This document shows, piece after piece, positions 34,796 to 44,299 of a stretch of DNA of 64,000 nt. A model generated the notes under the pieces. It saw only the letters and a program-made list of their open reading frames with translations. It did no database searches and was not told the DNA's origin. Numbering within the stretch: position 1 is the first letter of the stretch; each line of letters opens with the position of its first letter. A program made the translations under genes and the position numbers. The stretch lies in assembly GCA_016716665.1 (NCBI GenBank), contig JADJVH010000004.1:62001-126000 (forward strand). Direction: 5' to 3'. The DNA comes from Candidatus Opimibacter iunctus. Its GTDB lineage: Bacteria > Bacteroidota > Bacteroidia > Chitinophagales > Saprospiraceae.

Positions 34796-35242
34796 ATGAT
34801 AAAGACGTCAAGACTTGTTACCATTTTCGAAAAGCCGCTGCACCAGGCTGCACTTGTAGTTGCCATGATGGTGGTCTTCAGTCTCGTGGATCTGGTCATG
34901 CCTCATTCCAACAGTCTCTTTGAAGTCAATGCCGGCACCTGGATTGTGGCTACAGCGATGATGTTGTGCTTTGTCATCCTCAACAGCATTGTGGCCTTAC
35001 GCATTGAGCCCATTATTCCATACTGGAGCGCATCCGTCATGTTCTATCTCGCGCTGCTGGCATTCAGTTACGGTTGGTGCTTCCTCCTGAGTGGAAAGCA
35101 TATTGACGAAGTCGGATCGATCAGGTGGCTCTGGTTTGTGCTGACGATGGTCTACATGGTTTTCTTTACCATCGCCAGGTCGATGAAGCGTATCATCGAT
35201 ATTGCCAACAAGCAGGATGAAAAGCTCCGCGGAGAACAGTAA
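34796..35242 (+). CDS. Small four-helix membrane protein, unknown function
   Basis: ATG at 34796, five bases after the rimO stop, was chosen; the frame is open from 34763, inside rimO. The 148-residue protein has four hydrophobic segments, near residues 20-38, 44-66, 76-98 and 110-128, and a charged C-terminus (K-Q-D-E-K-L-R-G-E-Q). It has no recognised motif. Tight spacing suggests co-transcription with rimO, but nothing shows a shared job. Confidence 0.7.
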   Translation: MIKTSRLVTIFEKPLHQAALVVAMMVVFSLVDLVMPHSNSLFEVNAGTWIVATAMMLCFVILNSIVALRIEPIIPYWSASVMFYLALLAFSYGWCFLLSGKHIDEVGSIRWLWFVLTMVYMVFFTIARSMKRIIDIANKQDEKLRGEQ

Positions 35243-35340
35243 ATGAAAAACGAAAAATGAAAAGTGAAAAATGAAGGATTAATTACAATTTTCACTCTTC
35301 TCTTTTCATTTTTCATTCTTCACTTTTCATTCTTCATTTA
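35242..35340. repeat. Heptamer repeats in both orientations (imperfect palindrome)
   Basis: The left half has tgaaaaa/tgaaaag units and the right half ttttcat/ttttcac units, joined by about 15 non-repeated bases. The locus can therefore fold as one long imperfect hairpin. It fills the gap between the small membrane protein and tRNA-Gly. Confidence 0.8.
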
Positions 35341-35346
35341 AGAAGA

Positions 35347-35417
35347 GCGGGAGATGGGAATCGAACCCACGGCCCTTAGCTTGGGAAGCTAATGCTCTAC
35401 CCCTGAGCTACTCCCGC
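35347..35417 (-). tRNA. tRNA-Gly (anticodon CCC)
   Basis: On the minus strand the acceptor stem is gcgggag / ctcccgc, the D arm gctc / gagc, and the anticodon stem ttagc / gctaa with loop ttcccaa (anticodon CCC). The T arm is gtggg / cccat around ttcgatt. The length is 71 bases, the discriminator is T and CCA is not encoded. Confidence 0.95.
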
Positions 35418-35488
35418 ATCAGATGAACTGATATTAGCGGCTAATTTGCGTATTTTTCCCGATATTCATTCCCTCTAAATCTTATACA

Positions 35489-38386
35489 ATGGCAAAATAC
35501 CTATCCCTACTACTAGGATTTTTGGTGCTCATCGTAAGTTGCACCCCAAAAACCACCCAAGGCACTACAGCCGCAAATGCCCCTGAGGCTAGTAAACCAG
35601 CGCCACCCCCTACGCCAGCGCCACCACCCCCTCCACCACTGCCTAATGCAGGATTGTCCTCAATACCAATGGACCCAAATGTCCGGATAGGAAAAATGCC
35701 CAACGGCATGACGTATTATATCCGTGCAAATGCAAAACCCGAAAACCGTGCTGAGCTCAGGCTCGCACTCAAGGCGGGTTCAATGCAGGAAGACAAGGAT
35801 CAACTCGGATTAGCACACTTTATCGAACACATGGCATTTAACGGGACGGCCCATTATTCAAAAAATGAACTCGTTAATTATCTCGAAAAGGTGGGTTCCC
35901 GCTTTGGCCCCGATCTCAATGCATACACCAGCTTTGACGAAACAGTCTATATGCTGCAGGTAAGGACTGATGACCAGGACCAATTCGATCACGGTATGCT
36001 CATCCTCAGGGATTGGGCGGAAGGCATTTCTTTTGACAGCACGGAGATTGACAAAGAGCGAGGGGTCGTCATATCAGAATGGAGAAGTGGCCTTAGCCCG
36101 GATCAACGCATGGAGCAGAATTATCTGCCGATGCTGTATTACAAGTCACGTTATGCAGAAAGGCTACCCATAGGTGATCCAGAAATAGTAAAGACAGCAC
36201 CATACAATACGGTAAGGCGTTTTTATGCGGATTGGTACAGACCGGAATTGATGTCCGTCTTTGTGGTAGGAGCTATTGATCCGGATAAGATCGAACAGCA
36301 GATCAAGGAACAATTTGGAGGCATAACCCCTAAGAAGCCTGCAAGACAAAAAGAATCAAACGCATTTCCGGACCAACCAACTACCCTCGCCAGGGTGGTG
36401 ACCGATCCTGAAGCCACAAATGCCACTATACAGGTCATGTATAAGCATAAGGCAGCCAAAGTATATACACTGCTTGATTACAGGCAAAGACTTGTAGAAA
36501 ACCTATACAATCGGATGCTTGGACGCAGGCTCTCTGATATTTCAAAGGAAGCTAACCCTCCTTATATTTTTGGGTATTCCGGGTATGGACAGGATGTAGG
36601 TGACCTGGCCTCTTACTCCAGTTTTGCGACCGCTGCGCCTAAGGATGTTACCAGGGCTTACCAGACACTGCTCGATGAGAATCAAAGAGTACTGCAGCAT
36701 GGATTTACTGTCTCTGAGCTCGAGCGTGAAAAGGCCAACATCCTCAGGCAAGCCGAGCAAAGTGTCCTGGAAGAAGATAAAGTTGAATCTTCTCGAATTG
36801 TGCAGCGACTGATCGGCAACTACCTCGATGAAAACCCGATCCCTAATGCTGCACAGAATCTTGACATGTATAAGTCCATGATGCCTACAATCTCCGCAGA
36901 GGAAGTCAGCATGATGGCTAAGAAGTGGATTGTGGATCGCAACAAGGTCATCATTGTCACCGGTCCTGAAAAGGATCGCGCTCTGTTGCCTGATTCCACA
37001 CAACTCATCAGTATGATGACAGCTTCATCTGCTAAAACGTTGGAGCCATACAAGGATGTGGATGTATCTGCACCATTGCTGCCAGGTAAATTTCCGGTTC
37101 AGCCTGTTTTAAATCATACGTATGACAGTGAGTTGGATATTCATCATTGGTCCTTTGCCAATGGCGTGCATGTCACAGCCAAATCCACTACATTCAAGAA
37201 TGATGAAATCCTCATGAATGCCTACAGCCTGGGAGGCACTTCATTGTATGGTGACAATTTATATCCTGCGGCCAGAAGTACCTCAAGTGTGATCGGTACG
37301 AGTGGGGTAGGCACTTTCAATGCAACGGCGCTGGAAAAGAAACTGACCGGCCTCAGGGTAAATGTCTCTCCTTTTATTTTTGAACGATATGAAGGCCTCA
37401 ATGGATCTTCGGCCGTAAAGGATGCAGAGACCTTGATGCAATTGACATACTCATATATCACTGCATTCAGGGAAGATCCGGCAGCACTTGATTCATATCT
37501 GAGCAAGGAGCGAAGTATGTATGCCAACCTCCTTTCTAATCCGTCAAACTGGTATTCAGATAAAGTCACCCGTATACTATCTCAAAACCACCCAAGGAGA
37601 GGATTTCCTTCGATCGAATCCTATGACCAGATCAAGATGAAGGATATCATGGATATCTATAAAGACAGGTTTAAGGATGTCAGTGACATGGACTTCTTTT
37701 TTGTAGGCAATTTTAATCCTGACAGTCTTATGCAGCTCACGAGCCGTTACCTGGGGGCTCTGCCAGGTGGAGGCAGGAAGGAAATGTGGAAGGATGTTGG
37801 AGACCGTTTTCCTGAAGGAAAGATAGATTCAGTATACTATCGTGGCGAAGCACCTAAGTCTTTGGTACAACTCGTATATCACGGTAATGATCATTTCAAT
37901 GCGGATACCAGTTATGTCCTTCAATCTTTGCTTGATCTGGCCAGGATCAAGCTACGCGAGGAACTGCGGGAAGAAGAAGGAGGCGTCTATGGTGTGAGCC
38001 TGGGCGGTGGCCAGGGTAAATATCCTATCGAGCAATATTCCATCAGGATCAGTTTTAATGCAGACCCTCCACGCACCAATGAGTTGATTGCCGCAGCTCA
38101 AAGTGTGATTGCTAAGATCAAGGATCATGTGGATCCGGCGGATATTGTCAAAGTGACAGAGACACAGCGTCAGGGCCGTATCAAGGATCTTCAGCAAAAT
38201 CAATTCTGGATGAGTGCCTTTGTTAGTTCATGGCTCAATGGTATCGACATGAATTCTATCACCCAAATGGCGGTACTTGAAAAGCGGATTGCAGGACTGA
38301 ATGAAGGCGTACTCCGGCAAGCCGCCAGGAAGTATTTCAATGATAGCGAATTGATCAGCGTAGTGATGTTCCCTGAAAAAAAGTAA
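35489..38386 (+). CDS. M16-family zinc peptidase, lipoprotein
   Basis: A 965-residue envelope protease resembling pitrilysin/insulinase peptidases. The signal peptide ends L-I-V-S-C (Cys at residue 18), so it is a lipoprotein. A proline-rich linker follows (about residues 31-52). The inverted zinc motif H-F-I-E-H, in L-A-H-F-I-E-H-M-A-F-N-G-T, lies near residue 111, with the downstream glutamate helix around E-R-G-V-V-I-S-E-W. A second, inactive M16 half occupies roughly residues 530-965, as in two-half enzymes of this family. It degrades small unfolded peptides; the natural substrate is unknown. It is followed after 22 bases by a T9SS protein. Confidence 0.92.
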   Translation: MAKYLSLLLGFLVLIVSCTPKTTQGTTAANAPEASKPAPPPTPAPPPPPPLPNAGLSSIPMDPNVRIGKMPNGMTYYIRANAKPENRAELRLALKAGSMQEDKDQLGLAHFIEHMAFNGTAHYSKNELVNYLEKVGSRFGPDLNAYTSFDETVYMLQVRTDDQDQFDHGMLILRDWAEGISFDSTEIDKERGVVISEWRSGLSPDQRMEQNYLPMLYYKSRYAERLPIGDPEIVKTAPYNTVRRFYADWYRPELMSVFVVGAIDPDKIEQQIKEQFGGITPKKPARQKESNAFPDQPTTLARVVTDPEATNATIQVMYKHKAAKVYTLLDYRQRLVENLYNRMLGRRLSDISKEANPPYIFGYSGYGQDVGDLASYSSFATAAPKDVTRAYQTLLDENQRVLQHGFTVSELEREKANILRQAEQSVLEEDKVESSRIVQRLIGNYLDENPIPNAAQNLDMYKSMMPTISAEEVSMMAKKWIVDRNKVIIVTGPEKDRALLPDSTQLISMMTASSAKTLEPYKDVDVSAPLLPGKFPVQPVLNHTYDSELDIHHWSFANGVHVTAKSTTFKNDEILMNAYSLGGTSLYGDNLYPAARSTSSVIGTSGVGTFNATALEKKLTGLRVNVSPFIFERYEGLNGSSAVKDAETLMQLTYSYITAFREDPAALDSYLSKERSMYANLLSNPSNWYSDKVTRILSQNHPRRGFPSIESYDQIKMKDIMDIYKDRFKDVSDMDFFFVGNFNPDSLMQLTSRYLGALPGGGRKEMWKDVGDRFPEGKIDSVYYRGEAPKSLVQLVYHGNDHFNADTSYVLQSLLDLARIKLREELREEEGGVYGVSLGGGQGKYPIEQYSIRISFNADPPRTNELIAAAQSVIAKIKDHVDPADIVKVTETQRQGRIKDLQQNQFWMSAFVSSWLNGIDMNSITQMAVLEKRIAGLNEGVLRQAARKYFNDSELISVVMFPEKK

Positions 38387-38407
38387 AATCAAACTAATTT
38401 TATCATT

Positions 38408-39397
38408 ATGGAAAAGTTACACAAGTATTGCCTGAGTCTCATCCTGCTATTACTTGTAGGTTCATTGTACAGCCAGACGTATACCTTGTCTGTAGAAAAT
38501 GCAGAGTACCAACCTCTCCAGGGAGGCACTTTGCTCGTCAACGATGTATGGGACAATCCTGAACTTAATGTTTCAATCGGGTTTCCTTTTGAGTACTTCA
38601 CTGAAACCGTTCAGAACCTGGCTGCTACCAGTGGGATTAGCTATATCAGCCTGGCAGCACCTCCGGTTGATGATGTTTTTTCGTTGTTTATTATCTATGG
38701 CGTGGATCTCGTGGACAGGGGTTTTCTGGATAGCAATTCCTTGTCGCCGATCAGCAGAAAGGTGACAGGCAGTCAGGGATCGAGGGTCTTTACCATTGAA
38801 TATGAAAATGCCGGGTTCTACTATGATCTGTTTACCAACGGGACATCCACGGATTATGTCAATTTCCAGATGAGCCTGTATGAAGCTAACGGAGATATTG
38901 TTTTTCATTTCGGTCCCAGTTCAGTCACCATGCCGGAACTGGATTTTCTAGGATTGACAGGACCTGTGGTTGGCCTGGCAGAGAATTATGATGCATTTCA
39001 TGATGTAGTCCTTGGAGAAACGCTTCTGCTGGCAGGAGATCCTGGTAGCCCCGCTGTATACACAAATTACCAAAACGTCAACCTCGAGGGCACGATTCCT
39101 GAAAATACATTGTATCGTTTCTCCAGGGAATCCACCAGTGCGCATGAACCTGTAGCTAATAAAGTATCGCATTTCCTGTATCCGAATCCAACTACCGGTT
39201 TGTTACAATGGTCCGGGGATGTTGATACAGATTTGATTTCAACTATTCAGGTGTATAATGTCCAGGGGCAATTGGTTGCAAATTTAAATCCAGCCAAAAG
39301 CATGGATATCAACAATCTCCCATCGGGTATGTATGCGATGAGGTTTCAAAAGGACAAGGTGATGTTTACAGAACGGATAGTACGCTTGCCGGAATAA
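38408..39397 (+). CDS. T9SS type A-sorted secreted protein
   Basis: A 329-residue secreted protein. The signal peptide covers about residues 1-23 (L-S-L-I-L-L-L-L-V-G, cleavage near L-Y-S-Q). About 220 beta-rich residues follow with no domain I recognise. The C-terminal sorting domain starts F-L-Y-P-N-P-T-T-G-L-L-Q-W and contains V-Y-N-V-Q-G-Q-L-V and L-P-S-G-M-Y-A-M-R-F. Its start is 22 bases from the stop of the M16 peptidase, so the two may be expressed together. It is convergent with mutS. Confidence 0.8.
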   Translation: MEKLHKYCLSLILLLLVGSLYSQTYTLSVENAEYQPLQGGTLLVNDVWDNPELNVSIGFPFEYFTETVQNLAATSGISYISLAAPPVDDVFSLFIIYGVDLVDRGFLDSNSLSPISRKVTGSQGSRVFTIEYENAGFYYDLFTNGTSTDYVNFQMSLYEANGDIVFHFGPSSVTMPELDFLGLTGPVVGLAENYDAFHDVVLGETLLLAGDPGSPAVYTNYQNVNLEGTIPENTLYRFSRESTSAHEPVANKVSHFLYPNPTTGLLQWSGDVDTDLISTIQVYNVQGQLVANLNPAKSMDINNLPSGMYAMRFQKDKVMFTERIVRLPE

Positions 39398-39409
39398 TCG
39401 GGTGCTGTA

Positions 39410-42083
39410 CTATTCAGGGTCCAGTATCTTCCTGATTTTTAGGAGAGCCATCATGCATTCGATGGGTGTCATCTGATTGACATCCATGCTGAGCAATTCA
39501 TCCTTGGCTTTCCTGAGGTTGATATCGGTCTGATCAAAAATATTGAGTTGGAATGAAGTAAAGTCCCTGGCTTCCTTAATTTTCTTTTTGCCGGTGGCAT
39601 CTTCAAGACTGAGATTTTTTGATTCCAGTTCGTGGAGTATTTCGGTGGCTCGTTCAAGGAGAGTCTTTGGCATGCCGGCCATGCGGGCTACATGTATACC
39701 AAAACTATGTTCGCTGCCGCCAGGAGTAAGTTTACGGAGGAAGATTACCTTCTGCCCACTTTCTTCTGTTGCGATATGATAGTTGTGGATCCGGTCATAC
39801 TTTTCGGCAAGCTCATTGAGCTCATGGTAATGCGTCGCAAAAAGCGTCTTGGGTTTATACTGGATATGGTGATGCAGGTACTCTGCAATACTCCATGCGA
39901 GGCTGATGCCATCAAAGGTACTCGTCCGCGGCCTATCTCATCCATCAGGATAAGGCTACGGGATGATAGATTATTGAGGATGCTGGCGGTCTCATTCATT
40001 TCGACCATGAATGTTGATTCGCCGGATGAAATATTGTCTGAAGCGCCTACCCGGGTAAATAACTTATCGATGATACCGAGCCTGGCGGACCTGGCAGGAA
40101 CAAAACTACCGATCTGGGCCATAAGGCTGATGAGTGCTGTCTGTCTCAGGAAGGCAGATTTACCTGACATATTCGGCCCGGTGATGATAAAGATCTGCTG
40201 CTCATCACTGTCCATGTACAGGTCATTGGCCACATACATTTCTCCCGGAGGAAGATGACGTTCGATGACAGGATGACGGCCATCCTTGATATCCATAGCA
40301 TCGCCGTCATGCATTTCAGGCCTGCAATAGTTGTAGGCTGTGCTACTGTAGCCAGCGAGAGGATGCAGTCCAGTTGGGCTATGACATTGGCATCCACCTG
40401 GATCGGCCCGATGTATTCCTGCGCTGCGATGACGAGGTCGTTAAACAGGGACTCTTCGAGTGCACCGATCTTCTCTTCCGCACTCAGTATTTTCTGTTCC
40501 AGTTTCTTGAGGTCATCGGTGACATAGCGTTCGCAATTAGATAGCGTTTGCTTGCGCACCCAGGTATCCGGGATCAGGTTTTGATTCTTGTATTTGTTGG
40601 TGACCTCAAGGAAGTAGCCAAACACATTGTTGTAGCCAATCTTGAGGTTATTGATTCCCGTCTTGACGGCTTCTTCCTGTTGGATATTGATCAGTATTTC
40701 CTTCGAATTCTGGATGATATCCCGGTATTCATCAAGTTCTTCATTGAATCCTTTGCGGATGACATTGCCTTTGACCAGCAAGGCAGGAGCATCTTCCTGC
40801 ACCGCCTGTTCAATAGTCTGGTGCAGGTGGTCACAAGTGTTGATCAGGTCTGCCAGGCGAATCAATCCTTCCTGCTGGCTTTCACGAAGTCGATCCTTGA
40901 TCGGCAACAGCGCGGAAAGGGCCCGCCTGAGTTGGATCATTTCGCGGGGATTGATCTTGGACAGCGATACCTTGGTGATGATGCGTTCGAGGTCACCGAT
41001 CAGGCGGATTTGTTCCTTGATACCGGATGCCCAATCCTGTTCTTTTAGGGCAAACTCCACCATGTCATGGCGCAGCCTGATTTCCTTGAGATTGATGAGG
41101 GGTAGGGCGATCCACTTTTTAAGCATCCGGGCCCCCATGGGTGATGTTGTCTTGTCCAGGACATCAAGCAGACTCGTGCCAGTATCATTGGCAGGCTGGA
41201 GCAATTCGAGATTGCGGATGGTAAAGCGATCCATCCACACATAGTGGTCAGATTGTATCCTGCTGATCGTCCTGATGTGCTTGAGGCCATCCTGCTTTGT
41301 GACATTCAGGTAGTGCAATATCGCACCTGCTGCTATCTGTGCGGTGGCCATGTGCTCTATCCCAAATCCTTTCAGTGTAGCAATCTCAAAATGCCTCAGT
41401 ATTTTTTCAGTAGTGTAATCTGTGGTATAGACCCATTCTTCTATTCCAAAAGTATAGAAGGTATTTCCAAACAGCTTTTCAAAACGGGTTTTATTTGCTT
41501 TCGAAAAGATGATTTCAGAAGGATTAAAGCTCTGGAGCAACTTTTCAATCTCCCGTTGCTCGCCTTCGCTGACCACAAACTCACCGGTGGACATATCCAG
41601 GAAAGCGATTCCGAGTAGGTCAGGGGAGGAGATATGGACAGATGCCAGGTAATTGTTGTGCCGCCTGTCCAGCAGGGAATCTTCAGTCGCGATTCCGGGA
41701 GTGATCATTTCAGTGACCCCACGGTCGACTATCTTTTTCTCCTTTGAAGGCTTTTCCAGTTGTTCGCAGATGGCAACCCGATATCCGGCCTGGACCAGCT
41801 TAGGCAGGTACATATCCATCGCGTGGTAGGGAAATCCGGCCAGTTCGACATTGTTACCCCCATTATTACGGCTTGTCAGGACTATCCCGAGCGCTTCAGC
41901 GGTACGGATAGCGTCTTCACCGAAAGTCTCATAGAAATCACCTACCCTAAAGAGTAACAGGGCGTCAGGATGCTGACTCTTGATCTTCAGGTATTGCTTC
42001 ATCAGCGGGGTTTCTTTCCCCGGGTCGATGGCGATTTGTTCAGGCTTGGGTTTCAATCTGTCTGACGGTCTGTGAATCTTCAA
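39410..42083 (-). pseudogene. mutS: DNA mismatch repair protein MutS, two frameshifts
   Basis: MutS recognises mispairs and small loops and starts mismatch repair. Reading 42083 down gives the N-terminal mismatch-binding domain (F-R-V-G-D-F-Y-E-T-F-G-E-D-A near residue 45), connector, core and clamp. Near 40335-40340 the frame shifts by one base just before N-Y-C-R-P-E. The ATPase domain then reads with Walker A G-P-N-M-S-G-K-S and D-E-I-G-R-G. A second shift near 39919-39927 precedes T-S-T-F-D-G-I, and the last part runs to 39410. In both places adding one base restores the family sequence. The total length (about 890 codons) is normal. Either the strain lacks MutS or these are assembly indels; the latter seems likelier given similar breaks nearby. 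Confidence 0.92.
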
Positions 42084-42261
42084 AGGTAAGATTTACAAAC
42101 CTGATATACATTATTTTTAAATATATCGTTTTATCACAGGGCATTGTATATTGAGGCCTGCAATCAGGGTAAAAAATGCTGATGTTATGAAATTTTTAAA
42201 GCCCGTTGATTGTTAACTATTCTAAGCCAAAGCATTTAATTAAATTAAAACCAATAAAACT

Positions 42262-42732
42262 ATGGGACTATTTTCATTTTCAAAGAGTTCGGGCGCCAAA
42301 CTGGTCGATAAGAAAGCCGAAGAAAAAGCTGCCGCAGTATCTGCAGAAGAGTTAAAACGTGTAAAGACCGAGGCCATGATGAAGGCAGTGGATAACCTGC
42401 ATCTCCCGGTCAAGGACGTATCCATACTGCTGAATGATGATGTAGTGACTGTTTATGGCGAAGCAGAAACGCAGGTTGCCAAAGAACTTGTGCTGCTGAC
42501 ACTGGGTAACAACGCCGGGATATCATCAGTTGACGACCGGATGAGCGTGGTCAAGCCGGAGCCGGAAGCCACTTTCTATGAAGTCAAATCCGGAGATTCC
42601 TTGTCTAAAATTGCCAAGGAAGTGTATGGGGATGCAAAGAAATATAATGCTATATTTGAGGCCAATAAGCCTATGCTGAAAGATCCTGACCTGATCTATC
42701 CAGGTCAGATGCTCAGGATCCCAACGCTATAA
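42262..42732 (+). CDS. BON plus LysM domain protein (Kbp/YgaU-like)
   Basis: A 156-residue soluble protein with no signal peptide. A charged N-terminal stretch is followed by a BON domain (about residues 30-97). A C-terminal LysM domain runs from about residue 104 (Y-E-V-K-S-G-D-S-L-S-K-I-A-K-E-V-Y-G-D) to P-G-Q-M-L-R-I-P near the end. The order and size match E. coli YgaU/Kbp, a cytoplasmic potassium-binding protein, so a similar ion-sensing role is plausible but unproven. A strong terminator follows. Confidence 0.88.
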   Translation: MGLFSFSKSSGAKLVDKKAEEKAAAVSAEELKRVKTEAMMKAVDNLHLPVKDVSILLNDDVVTVYGEAETQVAKELVLLTLGNNAGISSVDDRMSVVKPEPEATFYEVKSGDSLSKIAKEVYGDAKKYNAIFEANKPMLKDPDLIYPGQMLRIPTL

Positions 42733-42756
42733 AGATTGTTTTCAACTGGTGAAGTT

Positions 42757-42800
42757 GGTGGAAGCGCAGGCCGCCGGGTCGGCTTCCACCTTTTCTTTTT
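42757..42800 (+). terminator. Rho-independent terminator after the BON/LysM gene
   Basis: Stem ggtggaagc / gcttccacc (42757-42765 with 42782-42790), with a GC-rich loop, is followed by ttttcttttt. It lies 25 bases after the stop codon. Confidence 0.9.
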
Positions 42801-42811
42801 GCAAGCCACTC

Positions 42812-42868
42812 CTTCTACTTCTTACTTCACACTTCCTTGTTCGTTATTCGTTATTCATTATTCTACTC
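42812..42868. repeat. Heptamer tandem repeats (ttcgtta type)
   Basis: Units ttcgtta, ttcgtta, ttcatta and ttct, preceded by cttctac-like units, are the reverse complement of the tract after nrdB (16920-16998). The tract runs into the end of xseB. Confidence 0.8.
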
Positions 42869-43063
42869 CTCTTCTTCGTCAAGCAGTTCATCAAGGTCAG
42901 TTTCAATATCCCGGAGTTTAGTCCTGCATAGTTTGATTAGCTCAAGGGCTGCCTTAACCTCACCGCGCATCTCCTCCAGGCCCATCTGTCCTTGCTGTAT
43001 ACGTTCGACCAGTTTTTCCAACTGGAGCATTGCCTTGTCATAATCTGTGGGCTTCTTTGTCAT
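42863..43063 (-). CDS. xseB: Exodeoxyribonuclease VII small subunit
   Basis: A 66-residue helical protein that binds the large subunit to form exonuclease VII, which degrades single-stranded DNA. Its sequence fits the family: L-E-K-L-V-E-R-I-Q-Q-G-Q-M-G-L-E-E in the first half, then a long acidic tail (D-E-L-L-D-E-E-E-E). The start overlaps the xseA stop by four bases (ATGA), so expression is coupled. Confidence 0.92.
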   Translation of the reverse strand: MTKKPTDYDKAMLQLEKLVERIQQGQMGLEEMRGEVKAALELIKLCRTKLRDIETDLDELLDEEEE

Positions 43064-44288
43064 TCTACTTTACTTTTTACGGTTCCGTCAATAAATGTGG
43101 TCTGTATAGTCACCCCTGAGGCAAGCTCATGTGCATGTGTGATCGTCTGGCCATCTACACTGGTGATTGTATATCCTCTGGACAGCACCTGGTCAGGATC
43201 TATAGCCTTTAGCAGGGTTTCCATGAAATCAATTCTTTGCTGATGCTTACTGATCATATGGGTTGCACTATGGCGTACCATATTCAACGCATGATCAAGT
43301 TTATTTACGTCCATGATGATCCTGGACCGGGCTGCATGATTTAATCCATGTGCCAGGTCAGATATCTTCCTTGCTTCACTGTGCAGTCTTTCATAGACCT
43401 CGTCCCTTAACAATACGCCCAATCCATCCAGTGTGCTTTCAAAAGTCGCATTGCGTTCGATGATAAAATCGGCTACTGCAGTAGGGGTCTTGAGGGACTG
43501 ATAGGCGACAAGGTCTAGGACGGATTGGTCGATCTCATGCCCTATGCCAATCAATACCGGAAATGGAAATCTGGCAACCCGGACAGCGAGTGGCAGGTTG
43601 TCAAAGGCAGCAAGATCAGTCCTTCCTCCTCCTCCACGAATGATGGCAACTGCATCATACTTGACCTTCGCATTTCCACCTGATCCAAGGCAAGCCAAGA
43701 TTTCCGGTTCAACCTGCTGGCCCTGCATCGCCGCTTCAAACAATTTTACCTTTATATCGTAGCCGTAGAAATTTTCTTCCAGATGTTTTACAAAATCCTT
43801 GTACCCCGCAGCTCGACCTGAACTAACTACAGCAAGACGTTGAATGACGACAGGTAAATGTGTAGATGCATTCTTTCGAACCAGTCCACGTTGTTTGATT
43901 TCATTGATGATGGCGAGCCTCTGTATTTCCAGTTGGCCTATGGTGAAGCTGCTGTCGATATCCTCAATGATCAGTTTCAAACCATAGCGTTCATGGTAAT
44001 CAACATTGACTTTAAGTTTGACAGCCATACCTTGCTTAAGGATATCTTCCGGTGGAACAGGCGATTTACGTTTGAGAAAAAATAAACATTAGCCCACATC
44101 GCCGCCTGGCATTGTGCTACGATGTTGTTCTCTTCCTTTTGAATAAGATCGAGATACCAATGGCCTCTGGACAATGACGCCTGGCCGATTTCACATTCGA
44201 TCCACAGCGGTTCGTCAAAATTGAGGGAGATTACTCTCCGGATGTATTGGTTGAGTTCAAGTAATGAATATGCGTTTGGTTCGGACAT
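43060..44288 (-). pseudogene. xseA: Exodeoxyribonuclease VII large subunit, one frameshift
   Basis: The catalytic subunit of exonuclease VII. From ATG at 44288 the OB-fold domain reads Y-S-L-L-E-L-N-Q-Y-I-R-R, then W-I-E-C-E-I-G and R-G-H-W-Y-L-D-L. After N-V-Y-F-F the frame breaks at a run of six A on the plus strand (44077-44082). Seven would restore L-K-R-K-S-P-V-P-P-E-D-I-L and join the rest. The nuclease part shows V-V-S-S-G-R-A-A-G-Y-K-D-F, I-I-R-G-G-G-G-R-T-D-L and G-I-G-H-E-I-D, all expected. The restored length, about 410 residues, is typical. One lost base in a homopolymer is a common sequencing error, so the gene may be intact in the cell. Confidence 0.92.
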
Positions 44289-44299
44289 GCTGCATTCAA

